The translations under genes were made by a program, and so were the position numbers. A stretch of 27,503 nt of DNA from a virus, in IMG/VR virus record IMGVR_UViG_3300037485_000774, positions 1 through 27,503 of that record; one strand, given 5' to 3'. The notes below the pieces were generated by a model. That model had not been told where the DNA came from. It was given only the letters and a program-made list of their open reading frames with translations, and did no database searches. Numbering within the stretch: position 1 is the first letter of the stretch; each line of letters starts with the position of its first letter. This document shows positions 19,282 to 25,234 of the stretch, in pieces.

Positions 19282-19955
19282 ACTTTTCTTGGTCTACCTC
19301 TTCGCTTTGGCGCATCCTCAACAGGCTCATCTGCGATCTCATCTTCGACCTCAGATTCTCGGATCACCTCCTTTCTAACACCACGCAAGTCTGTGCCTTC
19401 ATTGGCTTCAACCCTCTGCATGAGTATTTCGAGCTGGTGCTCAAGTTTGGCAGTGCGCTTCTGTTCGCGCTCTAATAGCTGTCGAAGCCCAACAACATCA
19501 TTCTGTGATGAATGTGCAGCATCCAACCAATCTTTTGCCATCTTTACAAACTTAAAGAGTGGACCAAGTTTTGACCGCAAGCTGTCATTTGCTTCTGCTA
19601 ACTGCTCAACTGTTTTGAATCCAATGTATTGAAGTTCGCGTACCGCAGAACCATTGATTGGTGGCCACTCCACAAGTGGGGTTCCGCTTTCAATAGGCTC
19701 GTTACCAATAGAAAACGCTTTATATTGCTCTGGATATTCCTGGATATCCTGTGGTTCAATTCGGCGAACAGTCTCATCACCACCCGGCCATTGAATTGAT
19801 ATTGAAGGTATCTCGTCAAAAATTGGTCGGCCTTCTTTTAACGATTTTTCTCTGTTTTCATTGTAAGCATTGAAAAACTTTACGTTCGCACCAGCAAAGC
19901 GTTTCTTTTGCTGTGACGGACCGTTCATGATCGTATTCCAGTCTATTTGTGGCAT
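19278..19955 (-). CDS. Conserved phage structural/neck-region protein with C-terminal AT-hook-like tail
   Basis: A 225-residue protein with AGGAGACTT before the ATG. The N-terminus has KKRFAGANVKFFNAYNENRE and IPSISIQWPGGDETVRRIEP; the middle has QYIGFKTVEQLAEANDSLRS, a helix-hairpin-like segment, followed by a coiled coil (LLEREQKRTAKLEHQLEILM). The acidic EVEDEIADEPVEDAP stretch precedes a basic RRGRPRKV end, an AT-hook-like RGRP core. I recall similar proteins in podovirus head modules just before the adaptor gene, with no fixed function. The basic tail may touch packaged or minor-groove DNA; this is inference. Confidence 0.7.
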   Translation of the reverse strand: MPQIDWNTIMNGPSQQKKRFAGANVKFFNAYNENREKSLKEGRPIFDEIPSISIQWPGGDETVRRIEPQDIQEYPEQYKAFSIGNEPIESGTPLVEWPPINGSAVRELQYIGFKTVEQLAEANDSLRSKLGPLFKFVKMAKDWLDAAHSSQNDVVGLRQLLEREQKRTAKLEHQLEILMQRVEANEGTDLRGVRKEVIRESEVEDEIADEPVEDAPKRRGRPRKV

Positions 19956-20024
19956 AAGTCTCCTATGTAAGATTGCCTATGCCATTATGTATACACTAAG
20001 AATCAAATCTTGGGACCAACGCAT

Positions 20025-20792
20025 TTAGATACCCCACTTACCCTGTATCCAAGTCTGCATCTTACCTCTAGTCGTAGCGTCATGCGCTCCTGCAAAACAC
20101 GACACATGATATAGATCCATTGCCATGCGCCGTGTAGTGCCAAAACCTTTACCAATCAAAATAGGCTGCCCCAGAGTGGTAGTGTCTAAAGTGTAGCTAC
20201 CACTGATTTGACCATCTTGAACATTGTTTGTGTAAGAGGTCACAGGGTTAGTAGCGCTGTTCCCGACTACCCAAGCCAAAGTGTACTTGTTATTGGCCAC
20301 GTAAGTCGTCGCTCCGGTGCCATCATAGGAAACCTGTGGCGCACCAGTTTTAGCGTATACCGCACTTTTGTATGTATTTTTGATGTAAAAAGTATAGCCA
20401 GCGTTGCCGCCTAGACCTTGGTAAGTATCAATAATGGGTCCGTAATCAACCGACAACGTAGGCACCTTCAGTGCTACATACCACGTAACTGGATACGCAT
20501 ACGGTCCTGTAAACAATGGGATTTGCAAGAAATCAGTCCCACCGTCAAACCTAAGAATATTGAGGCCGTTTTGACCCGCTGCAACAATAAGAGGTCTATC
20601 AGCCAGAGTAGCTTGAGCGGCATTACGGGAATTGCCACTCAAATCTCCCCAAGCTGAACAGTTGCCACTACCGTCGTTAGTAACGTTTGTATCTCCCTCA
20701 AGCCACACTAAAGGGCTCAGAGAACTTGGATCAAATGACGCACCCTGTTTGCCGGGACGACAAATTGATATGCCATTGATTCCAATAAACAT
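20025..20792 (-). CDS. LamG/concanavalin-like domain protein, probable head or tail appendage
   Basis: Encodes 255 residues from ATG 20792, one base after the upstream TAG. A longer frame would add a hydrophobic 37-residue N-terminus that is out-of-frame translation of the preceding gene. After residue 15 the sequence is typical of a jelly-roll LamG-like lectin fold: FDPSSLSPLVWLEGDTNV, CSAWGDLSGNSRNAAQATLA, LRFDGGTDFLQIPLF, WYVALKVPTL, then AWVVGNSATN, ILIGKGFG. Such domains decorate phage heads or fibres and bind glycans. There is no clear Shine-Dalgarno, so translation is probably coupled to the 85-residue protein upstream. Confidence 0.75.
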   Translation of the reverse strand: MFIGINGISICRPGKQGASFDPSSLSPLVWLEGDTNVTNDGSGNCSAWGDLSGNSRNAAQATLADRPLIVAAGQNGLNILRFDGGTDFLQIPLFTGPYAYPVTWYVALKVPTLSVDYGPIIDTYQGLGGNAGYTFYIKNTYKSAVYAKTGAPQVSYDGTGATTYVANNKYTLAWVVGNSATNPVTSYTNNVQDGQISGSYTLDTTTLGQPILIGKGFGTTRRMAMDLYHVSCFAGAHDATTRGKMQTWIQGKWGI

Positions 20793-20793
20793 A

Positions 20794-21051
20794 CTAGTAA
20801 AAAGCCACAATAGACGTTGCGGTAGTAGCGGCCATAACACGACTAGCAAAAATAGGAATAAGCACACCAGCGGCAGGGATAACGATTGTGACAGCTGAAA
20901 CATTGTCCACTCCTTTCACAACTAAGTTTCCGGTACCACCAACCCACAAAGCTCTACAGCCAGTCAGATCAGTTGAATCTGATGCGGTTACAGCGGCAAC
21001 GCTTCGAGCGGAAAATAGTGCACTAGGATTAGAGGGTGTAAAATCTGGCAT
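20794..21051 (-). CDS. Small virion/decoration protein
   Basis: An 85-residue protein. It has a polar start (PDFTPSNPSALFSARSVAAV), then beta strands (CRALWVGGTGNLVVKGVDNV) and IPAAGVLIPIFASRVMAATT, ending ATSIVAFY. I recall the ALWVGGTGNL...PAG.L.PI...RV.ATGT-like pattern, with a terminal IVA.Y, as a small conserved phage protein next to head genes, probably a decoration or spike-base subunit. AGGTGAG lies before the ATG. It is preceded by a hairpin at 21069-21087 that may lower transcription of this and later genes. Confidence 0.65.
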   Translation of the reverse strand: MPDFTPSNPSALFSARSVAAVTASDSTDLTGCRALWVGGTGNLVVKGVDNVSAVTIVIPAAGVLIPIFASRVMAATTATSIVAFY

Positions 21052-21061
21052 AACTCACCTA

Positions 21062-21087
21062 ATAAAATGGCCGGACTTTCACCGGCC
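21062..21087 (-). terminator. Hairpin between head genes, weak terminator or attenuator
   Basis: GGCCGG (21069-21074) pairs perfectly with CCGGCC (21082-21087) around a 7-nt loop. On the - strand the G+C-rich stem is followed by ATTTTATT, a short T-rich run. This suits partial intrinsic termination after the abundant head-protein genes, with readthrough to the tail genes. It also could be a processing or stability element. Confidence 0.55.
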
Positions 21088-21092
21088 TCGTA

Positions 21093-21497
21093 TTATGATT
21101 CCTTAGCAACAACGTATACAAGCCAATCTGTCGATGAGCGTTTGATACAAATGTTACCAGCCGCAGCAGCACACGTTACCGCAGCACCAGCAGTCCCACC
21201 GTTAAGTGTTCCCAATGATGATTGCGGAAATACGTTGAGAGCATTTGCGCCATTGTTTTGTACAACCACGATTCCACCGACCTGCACGTCAGGAAGTTTA
21301 ACTCCTGTTGAAGCAGCAGTGGTGCCTACAAGGTTAATAAAAGACGTAAGAGCAAGAGCATCTGTAATTGTCGTGCCAGTAGCAGTCAAACTTCCACTTG
21401 ATGAAAGTGCGGGAGCCGACGTAATGCTAAAAGTTGACAACACATTTGCTTGCTCTGGTGGCATTCCCAAACCAATCAAATCTGTAAGAAGTGACAT
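21093..21497 (-). CDS. Small head/decoration protein
   Basis: A 134-residue protein with AAGGAG 6 nt before the ATG. The N-terminus is SLLTDLIGLGMPPEQANVLS, a pattern I recall in small phage head-region proteins. The rest is Ser/Thr/Ala/Gly-rich beta structure (TATGTTITDALALTSFINLV, VKLPDVQVGGIVVVQNNGAN, ALNVFPQSSLG, CIKRSSTDWLVYVVA). It lies two genes downstream of major capsid and is flanked by hairpins on both sides, suggesting a protein needed in amounts different from the tail genes. Decoration or head-fibre function is probable but unproven. Confidence 0.65.
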   Translation of the reverse strand: MSLLTDLIGLGMPPEQANVLSTFSITSAPALSSSGSLTATGTTITDALALTSFINLVGTTAASTGVKLPDVQVGGIVVVQNNGANALNVFPQSSLGTLNGGTAGAAVTCAAAAGNICIKRSSTDWLVYVVAKES

Positions 21498-21513
21498 ATA
21501 ATCTCCTTAAATT

Positions 21514-21537
21514 GCGGCTGCTATACAAGCCAGCCGC
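21514..21537. other. 7-bp perfect intergenic hairpin
   Basis: GCGGCTG (21514-21520) pairs with CAGCCGC (21531-21537) around a 10-nt loop in the short gap between two - strand head genes. On the - strand it is followed by AATTT and then the next gene's AAGGAG. This is not a good terminator in that direction; on the + strand TTTT follows. An mRNA stabilising or processing role is plausible. Confidence 0.45.
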
Positions 21538-21543
21538 TTTTGA

Positions 21544-22041
21544 TTAGTCAATCGACAATGTTCTAGTAGACTGAAGCTCGGCTGCGGCTGCTGTAGCGCC
21601 AACAGTTGTAAGTCCAATCACACCAGAAAGAAGTACAAACGACCCACCAGAAGCATCATCAGCAACGCCACCAGTTGCAGTCGTATATACTGAGCTTTTG
21701 GCTGTGTAATTGATAAGACGGCCTTTAATGCCCTTACCACTTCCACCACCAGCCACTCCACCAACCCATACCCAAAGGTACTCGTTAGTGCTTGCCGCTA
21801 CCTGAGCTGCGCCAAATGAACGAACTTTGGTAGCAGCTTCCGTGTTATCCATCTGAAGAGCAGTAAAGTCGTCCTTAATCGATACGAAATCGTATTGAGT
21901 AAGAGCTTCACCAGCTTTACAGAAAATAAAAGTACCCTCTGGCGAGTGTCCTACATCGCCAAGTTTAGCTGGCAATGAAGGTACAGTAGTCGCATCGAAT
22001 ATTTTTTTGTAATTAACTCCAAAAGATCCTGAACCTGACAT
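21544..22041 (-). CDS. Probable head decoration protein
   Basis: A 165-residue beta-rich protein directly after the major capsid gene, with GGAGGAAC 5-8 nt before the ATG. It contains SGSFGVNYKKIFDATTVPSL, GTFIFCKAGEALTQYDFVSI, AATKVRSFGAAQVAASTNEY and YLWVWVGGVAGGGSGKGIKG. Its small size, beta structure and place immediately after the major capsid gene fit head decoration or cement proteins (a role like lambda gpD), though sequence homology to a named family is not certain. The strong ribosome-binding site implies high expression. Confidence 0.65.
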   Translation of the reverse strand: MSGSGSFGVNYKKIFDATTVPSLPAKLGDVGHSPEGTFIFCKAGEALTQYDFVSIKDDFTALQMDNTEAATKVRSFGAAQVAASTNEYLWVWVGGVAGGGSGKGIKGRLINYTAKSSVYTTATGGVADDASGGSFVLLSGVIGLTTVGATAAAAELQSTRTLSID

Positions 22042-22059
22042 TTTATGTTCCTCCTACAA

Positions 22060-23016
22060 TTAAGCGTAAATAACAGCCTGAAGCGCAGGAGCAGCACAGC
22101 AGAGGTTACCCTCTACAATGATCACAGTGAAGAACGCATCCTGGTCAACAGGACGTGCCATCTCTGGAGCAAGCGGCTTGAAATCTGCGCCACGAACTAC
22201 ATCAAACGACCAATACTTGGTGTTGAGAAGTCGGCAACTGTTTGTCTCAAGTACAGAGGATCCGTATCCACCATCGAATACAAAATCACATCCGTCATAC
22301 TGAAGAACACGGAATCCAGCTACAGCCTTCTTTGCAGGAAGCTGAATACGCTGAATTGCTGTCAAAGAACTATGAAGGTACTTCCAAGCAGTACGATCCA
22401 TAAGTCCAAGGTCAGGCTGCTCATCACCACGAGTGATTTGGCTGATTGCATCCGTGATTTGCTCTTGTACGTTTGAAGCAGAAAGTGTGACGTTTACTGC
22501 AAGGTTACGTGCAAAAGTGTTTGAAGTACGGTCAATCGTTCCATAAGTACCAGAGGAAGGTGAAGTCGAAACTGCCTTCTTAATACCATCAAACTCAAGT
22601 CCTCCGCTTCCTGTTCCGTCGCCGCGAAGCGAGGTAGAAACGGTATTCTTAAGACGAGCGATTGCTGCCTTCATCTTCATCTCAGCAAGGTCAAGAAGCA
22701 TAGCTTCGTCGCGGTTAGCACGACGATCACGTCCTGAGATTGCTACAGGCTCATACACCTGCTTGATAGCGAATCGGAACGCAGTAGCGTCATCGATTGC
22801 ATCAAGGTTGAAAGATGAGAATCCAGAATAGAAGCCACCGACAGCTGCATCATTGTACATGATCGGCTTACGAAGCTCATATCCACCGGAGAATTTACGA
22901 ATAAGACCCTGCTCATCAAGCGAAGCCAAAAGCGGATTATGGTGAAGTACCTCATCTGCGATTGCATCTGATTGATCAAAGAGGGTCGCTACTACTGCTT
23001 CCTCAAGATTTGCCAT
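22060..23016 (-). CDS. Major capsid protein
   Basis: A 318-residue protein directly downstream of the scaffold-like gene. Its features fit an HK97-fold capsid protein: an N-terminal helix (NLEEAVVATLFDQSDAIADE), a GGYELRKPIMYNDAAVGGFY E-loop-like region, AFRFAIKQVYEPVAISGRDR, a long spine-type helix (RDEAMLLDLAEMKMKAAIAR), GDGTGSGGLEFDGIKKAV, QPDLGLMDRTAWKYLHSSLT and a C-terminal DAFFTVIIVEGNLCCAAPAL. The GDG.....L.G and (D)L.LM....W...S patterns are typical of phage capsid proteins. The start lies after a hairpin (23021-23047) that contains the ribosome-binding AAGGG. Confidence 0.9.
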   Translation of the reverse strand: MANLEEAVVATLFDQSDAIADEVLHHNPLLASLDEQGLIRKFSGGYELRKPIMYNDAAVGGFYSGFSSFNLDAIDDATAFRFAIKQVYEPVAISGRDRRANRDEAMLLDLAEMKMKAAIARLKNTVSTSLRGDGTGSGGLEFDGIKKAVSTSPSSGTYGTIDRTSNTFARNLAVNVTLSASNVQEQITDAISQITRGDEQPDLGLMDRTAWKYLHSSLTAIQRIQLPAKKAVAGFRVLQYDGCDFVFDGGYGSSVLETNSCRLLNTKYWSFDVVRGADFKPLAPEMARPVDQDAFFTVIIVEGNLCCAAPALQAVIYA

Positions 23017-23020
23017 TTTA

Positions 23021-23047
23021 GTTATCCCTTATAAGTTTCGGGATAAC
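23021..23047 (-). promoter_or_regulatory. Hairpin covering the major capsid ribosome-binding site
   Basis: GTTATCCC (23021-23028) pairs with GGGATAAC (23040-23047), an 8-bp perfect stem with an 11-nt loop. On the - strand mRNA the second arm holds AAGGGAT, the only Shine-Dalgarno-like sequence, 8 nt before the capsid ATG at 23016. The folded RNA would hide that site. No T-run follows, so termination is unlikely. Confidence 0.55.
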
Positions 23048-23054
23048 CTAATGG

Positions 23055-24095
23055 CTAGTCTCCGCCTTGGAGCCGCCGTCGCAGATTATCCCGTATGTCT
23101 TTTGTTTGTACCCTGGGAGTCCCTGAACCAGCGGAGCCAGAAATTGACTTTGAGGCAGCCTTGGCCTTTTGGACCGCTGCTTTTTGTTCTTGAATTATCG
23201 GCTTTGCAGCCATCTTTGAAATGAGGCTGGAATAAGCCGGATTCCCGTTAATGACGTAGTTATAGGCGGTATCCAGGATTTCTTCTGGGGAGCTATAGCG
23301 TCCAGTTCCCGTCAATGCCTGTACTACCGGAGCCATATCAGCCTCTATTTGAGCGGCTGTTTCTGGATCCCGAAATACGGGTTTACTATTCATAAAAGAT
23401 TCTACGACCCTTTGGTTGTAATACTCAACGGCTTTTTGTTCCTGTTGTTGCATCAACGTTTGCATCCGTTGCTCGGCTATCTGCTCGGCATCTTCCCGAG
23501 TCAGGTAGTTTTGAGGTTGCTGCTGCGGCTGGTAATTAGCTTTTGCTAAATCTTCCAAAGAAACGCCGTAAGACTCCAACCACTCCCTGGCAGTATCGAC
23601 CGGGTTAGCTTGCATTGCTCGATCCCAAGCAATCGAGCGTTTAGCAATGTCTCCTAAACTGATACCCTGTTTGGCATAATCACCCTCATACTGTTTTATG
23701 GTATCGTAAACAGACGAGGTGTTCTTACGAAGTTCCTCAACTTCAGCCATTTTTCGGCTATAGTCAGAGCGAGTTTCGTAGGCTCGACGATTAAGATAGG
23801 ACTGCAAAATATGCGCATTTTCAGCCGTTGGATTGAGGAAGGCATCTTTTTCCTCTTTACGCATATCTGCTGGTGGGAGCAGAGCCGGCTTTGCCGCTGT
23901 CTCAATTACCTGTTCAACGGCTTGAGTGCTTTGATTTTCTTCCTCTTGTGCTTCTGCCTGGGGTTCAGTTTCGTTTTGGGACTCTTCTGGTTTTTCAAAC
24001 TTTTGCTGCAAGGCATCACGGATACTCAGACGCTCTTGTGCTGATCGCTCGGTCTGTACTTCGGTGTCTTGAATGTCTTGTGTGTTATCGGCCAT
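23055..24095 (-). CDS. Scaffolding-like protein
   Basis: A 346-residue, highly charged and Gln/Glu-rich helical protein immediately upstream of the major capsid gene, the standard position for a scaffold. The N-terminal ~75 residues are acidic and disordered (EPQAEAQEEENQSTQAVEQV). The middle has helices (KMAEVEELRKNTSSVYDTIK) and a DPETAAQIEADMAPVV region near residue 240. The C-terminus is basic (KSISGSAGSGTPRVQTKDIR and NLRRRLQG), as in scaffolds that bind the capsid inner face through a C-terminal helix. GGGAAAG precedes the ATG. It overlaps the upstream gene by 11 nt. Confidence 0.82.
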   Translation of the reverse strand: MADNTQDIQDTEVQTERSAQERLSIRDALQQKFEKPEESQNETEPQAEAQEEENQSTQAVEQVIETAAKPALLPPADMRKEEKDAFLNPTAENAHILQSYLNRRAYETRSDYSRKMAEVEELRKNTSSVYDTIKQYEGDYAKQGISLGDIAKRSIAWDRAMQANPVDTAREWLESYGVSLEDLAKANYQPQQQPQNYLTREDAEQIAEQRMQTLMQQQEQKAVEYYNQRVVESFMNSKPVFRDPETAAQIEADMAPVVQALTGTGRYSSPEEILDTAYNYVINGNPAYSSLISKMAAKPIIQEQKAAVQKAKAASKSISGSAGSGTPRVQTKDIRDNLRRRLQGGD

Positions 24096-24396
24096 ATCTT
24101 TCCCGTAAATTACGCATCATTTTGTCAACAAGTTGCTTTTCTGACCGTTGCGATTCCTTCTCAGGAATATACCCACGGTCGTAAGCATCGCCGACTTCTA
24201 CAGCACCAGCCGCACGATAAGCGGATCGGAGCTTGGATTTGCTTGTATATATTTCTTTAGGATTAAGCGGATTTCGTGTTGGTGGCATCTCGTCTTGGAT
24301 GAAGAGATCCCGGCAAAAGCGTTCTTTTTGAACTTCATCAATAGGAACAACTTTTTGCTGTATAGGACAGTATTGGAACAGTTTGTATTTGCTCAT
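24085..24396 (-). CDS. Conserved small phage protein upstream of scaffold
   Basis: A 103-residue basic protein. It starts with a TAATG overlap with the upstream gene and overlaps the scaffold gene by 11 nt. Blocks include YKLFQYCPIQQKVVPIDEV, IQDEMPPTRNPLNPKEIYTS and KSKLRSAYRAAGAVEVGDAY, with DRGYIPEKE afterwards and a basic end NLRERYGR. The MPPTRNPLNPKEIYTSKSKLR-like block is one I recall from phage proteins of unknown function adjacent to scaffold or portal genes. There is no membrane segment. A head assembly role is suggested by position. Confidence 0.7.
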   Translation of the reverse strand: MSKYKLFQYCPIQQKVVPIDEVQKERFCRDLFIQDEMPPTRNPLNPKEIYTSKSKLRSAYRAAGAVEVGDAYDRGYIPEKESQRSEKQLVDKMMRNLRERYGR

Positions 24397-24710
24397 TAGT
24401 CATCCATAACCAGGGCTAACAACAGCAGTCTAATGCGCTTTGTGCGCTCTAAACCCTGTACCTCGTCTGGCTTTATGTTTTCATACAACTTTTCACGAAG
24501 AATTGCACCTAGCTTTATAACGTCTACCGTAGCCGGTATTACAACATCGGCCTGACGTGCCTTAAGCAATTGAGCGGCAATTTCTTCCTCAAGTAGTTCA
24601 TCCTCGCGCTTTCTACGGCGCTTTCGGTAAACATCCAGAATATCACTTGTATCTGGCGTTACAACCTCACCACCGTACTGCTTTGGGTTAAGAAGCAGTA
24701 ACAGGCTCAT
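24396..24710 (-). CDS. Small helical structural-region protein, unknown function
   Basis: A 104-residue protein. It has the short N-terminus SLLLLLNPKQYGGEVVTPDT, a strongly charged helix (YRKRRRKREDELLEEEIAAQ) and a C-terminal half with DVIKLGAILREKLYENIKPD and RIRLLLLALVMDD. The MSLLLLLNPK start is familiar from phage proteins near tail fibre or head genes, with no assigned role. ATG 24710 overlaps the previous stop as ATGA, and its own stop overlaps the next ATG as TAATG, so translation is coupled on both sides. Confidence 0.65.
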   Translation of the reverse strand: MSLLLLLNPKQYGGEVVTPDTSDILDVYRKRRRKREDELLEEEIAAQLLKARQADVVIPATVDVIKLGAILREKLYENIKPDEVQGLERTKRIRLLLLALVMDD

Positions 24711-25234
24711 GTGGCTTTTATGATGTAATTAACAACCAAGTAAGGAGAGTTTTGACTACCAGAGGTCATAGCGGCGTTACCGTTTACGCCACCTGTAACA
24801 AGACCAATATTGCCAGTCCCGTCTCCTGATTGCATATCTCGGTAGTTATTTCCGGCGCTGCCAAGAGTGTACGACCCTAACCCTGCACCGACGAATTTAG
24901 GAACTCCGCTGCCAGCTAGGTAATTAGCACCAGCTCCCATGCTGTGATAATGCGCCGGAACTGTATGGGTATGGTCTATACTGCCACCTGTTCCAGCAAG
25001 AGTGTTGCCTGTCCCTGAAGCCGCTTTACCCATTGGGAAACGCTGTCTGAGGTCAGGAATGTTAAAGGTTGTACCACTTGCCGAGCCATAAGTAGTGTTG
25101 ATCACGGCAAACAGTTTTGGGTAATCAGCTCGATTTAAGCTGCTACCATCAGCGATTAACCAGCCGGCGGGAGCGGTATTGGTGTACCAAATCATGCCAG
25201 CACCCACGGGTACATCTGATCCATATACTGGCAT
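24707..25234 (-). CDS. Phage tail collar domain protein
   Basis: A 175-residue protein with a clear phage tail collar domain at residues 8-60: VGAGMIWYTNTAPAGWLIAD, then GSSLNRADYPKLFAVINTTY and SGTTFNIPDLRQRFPMG. The C-terminal part is Gly/Ser/Asn-rich with a histidine cluster (DHTHTVPAHYHSMG, near residues 87-100) that recalls metal-coordinating His motifs of fibre tips, and ends SPYLVVNYIIKAT. This domain typically lies at the tips of short fibres. Its TAATG overlap with the preceding fibre gene suggests they form one appendage. Confidence 0.9.
   Translation of the reverse strand: MPVYGSDVPVGAGMIWYTNTAPAGWLIADGSSLNRADYPKLFAVINTTYGSASGTTFNIPDLRQRFPMGKAASGTGNTLAGTGGSIDHTHTVPAHYHSMGAGANYLAGSGVPKFVGAGLGSYTLGSAGNNYRDMQSGDGTGNIGLVTGGVNGNAAMTSGSQNSPYLVVNYIIKAT

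Noticed and set aside
19956-20024. Promoter in the 69-bp gap before the AT-hook protein gene
   Set aside because: TTGGTC and TGTATA can be lined up at 18 bp, but the match to a sigma70 -10 is poor. Only the ribosome-binding site is supported.
20793-20903. Hydrophobic N-terminal extension of the LamG-like protein (apparent signal/membrane segment)
   Set aside because: It is an out-of-frame reading of the upstream 85-residue gene. ATG 20792 directly after that gene's stop is the better start.
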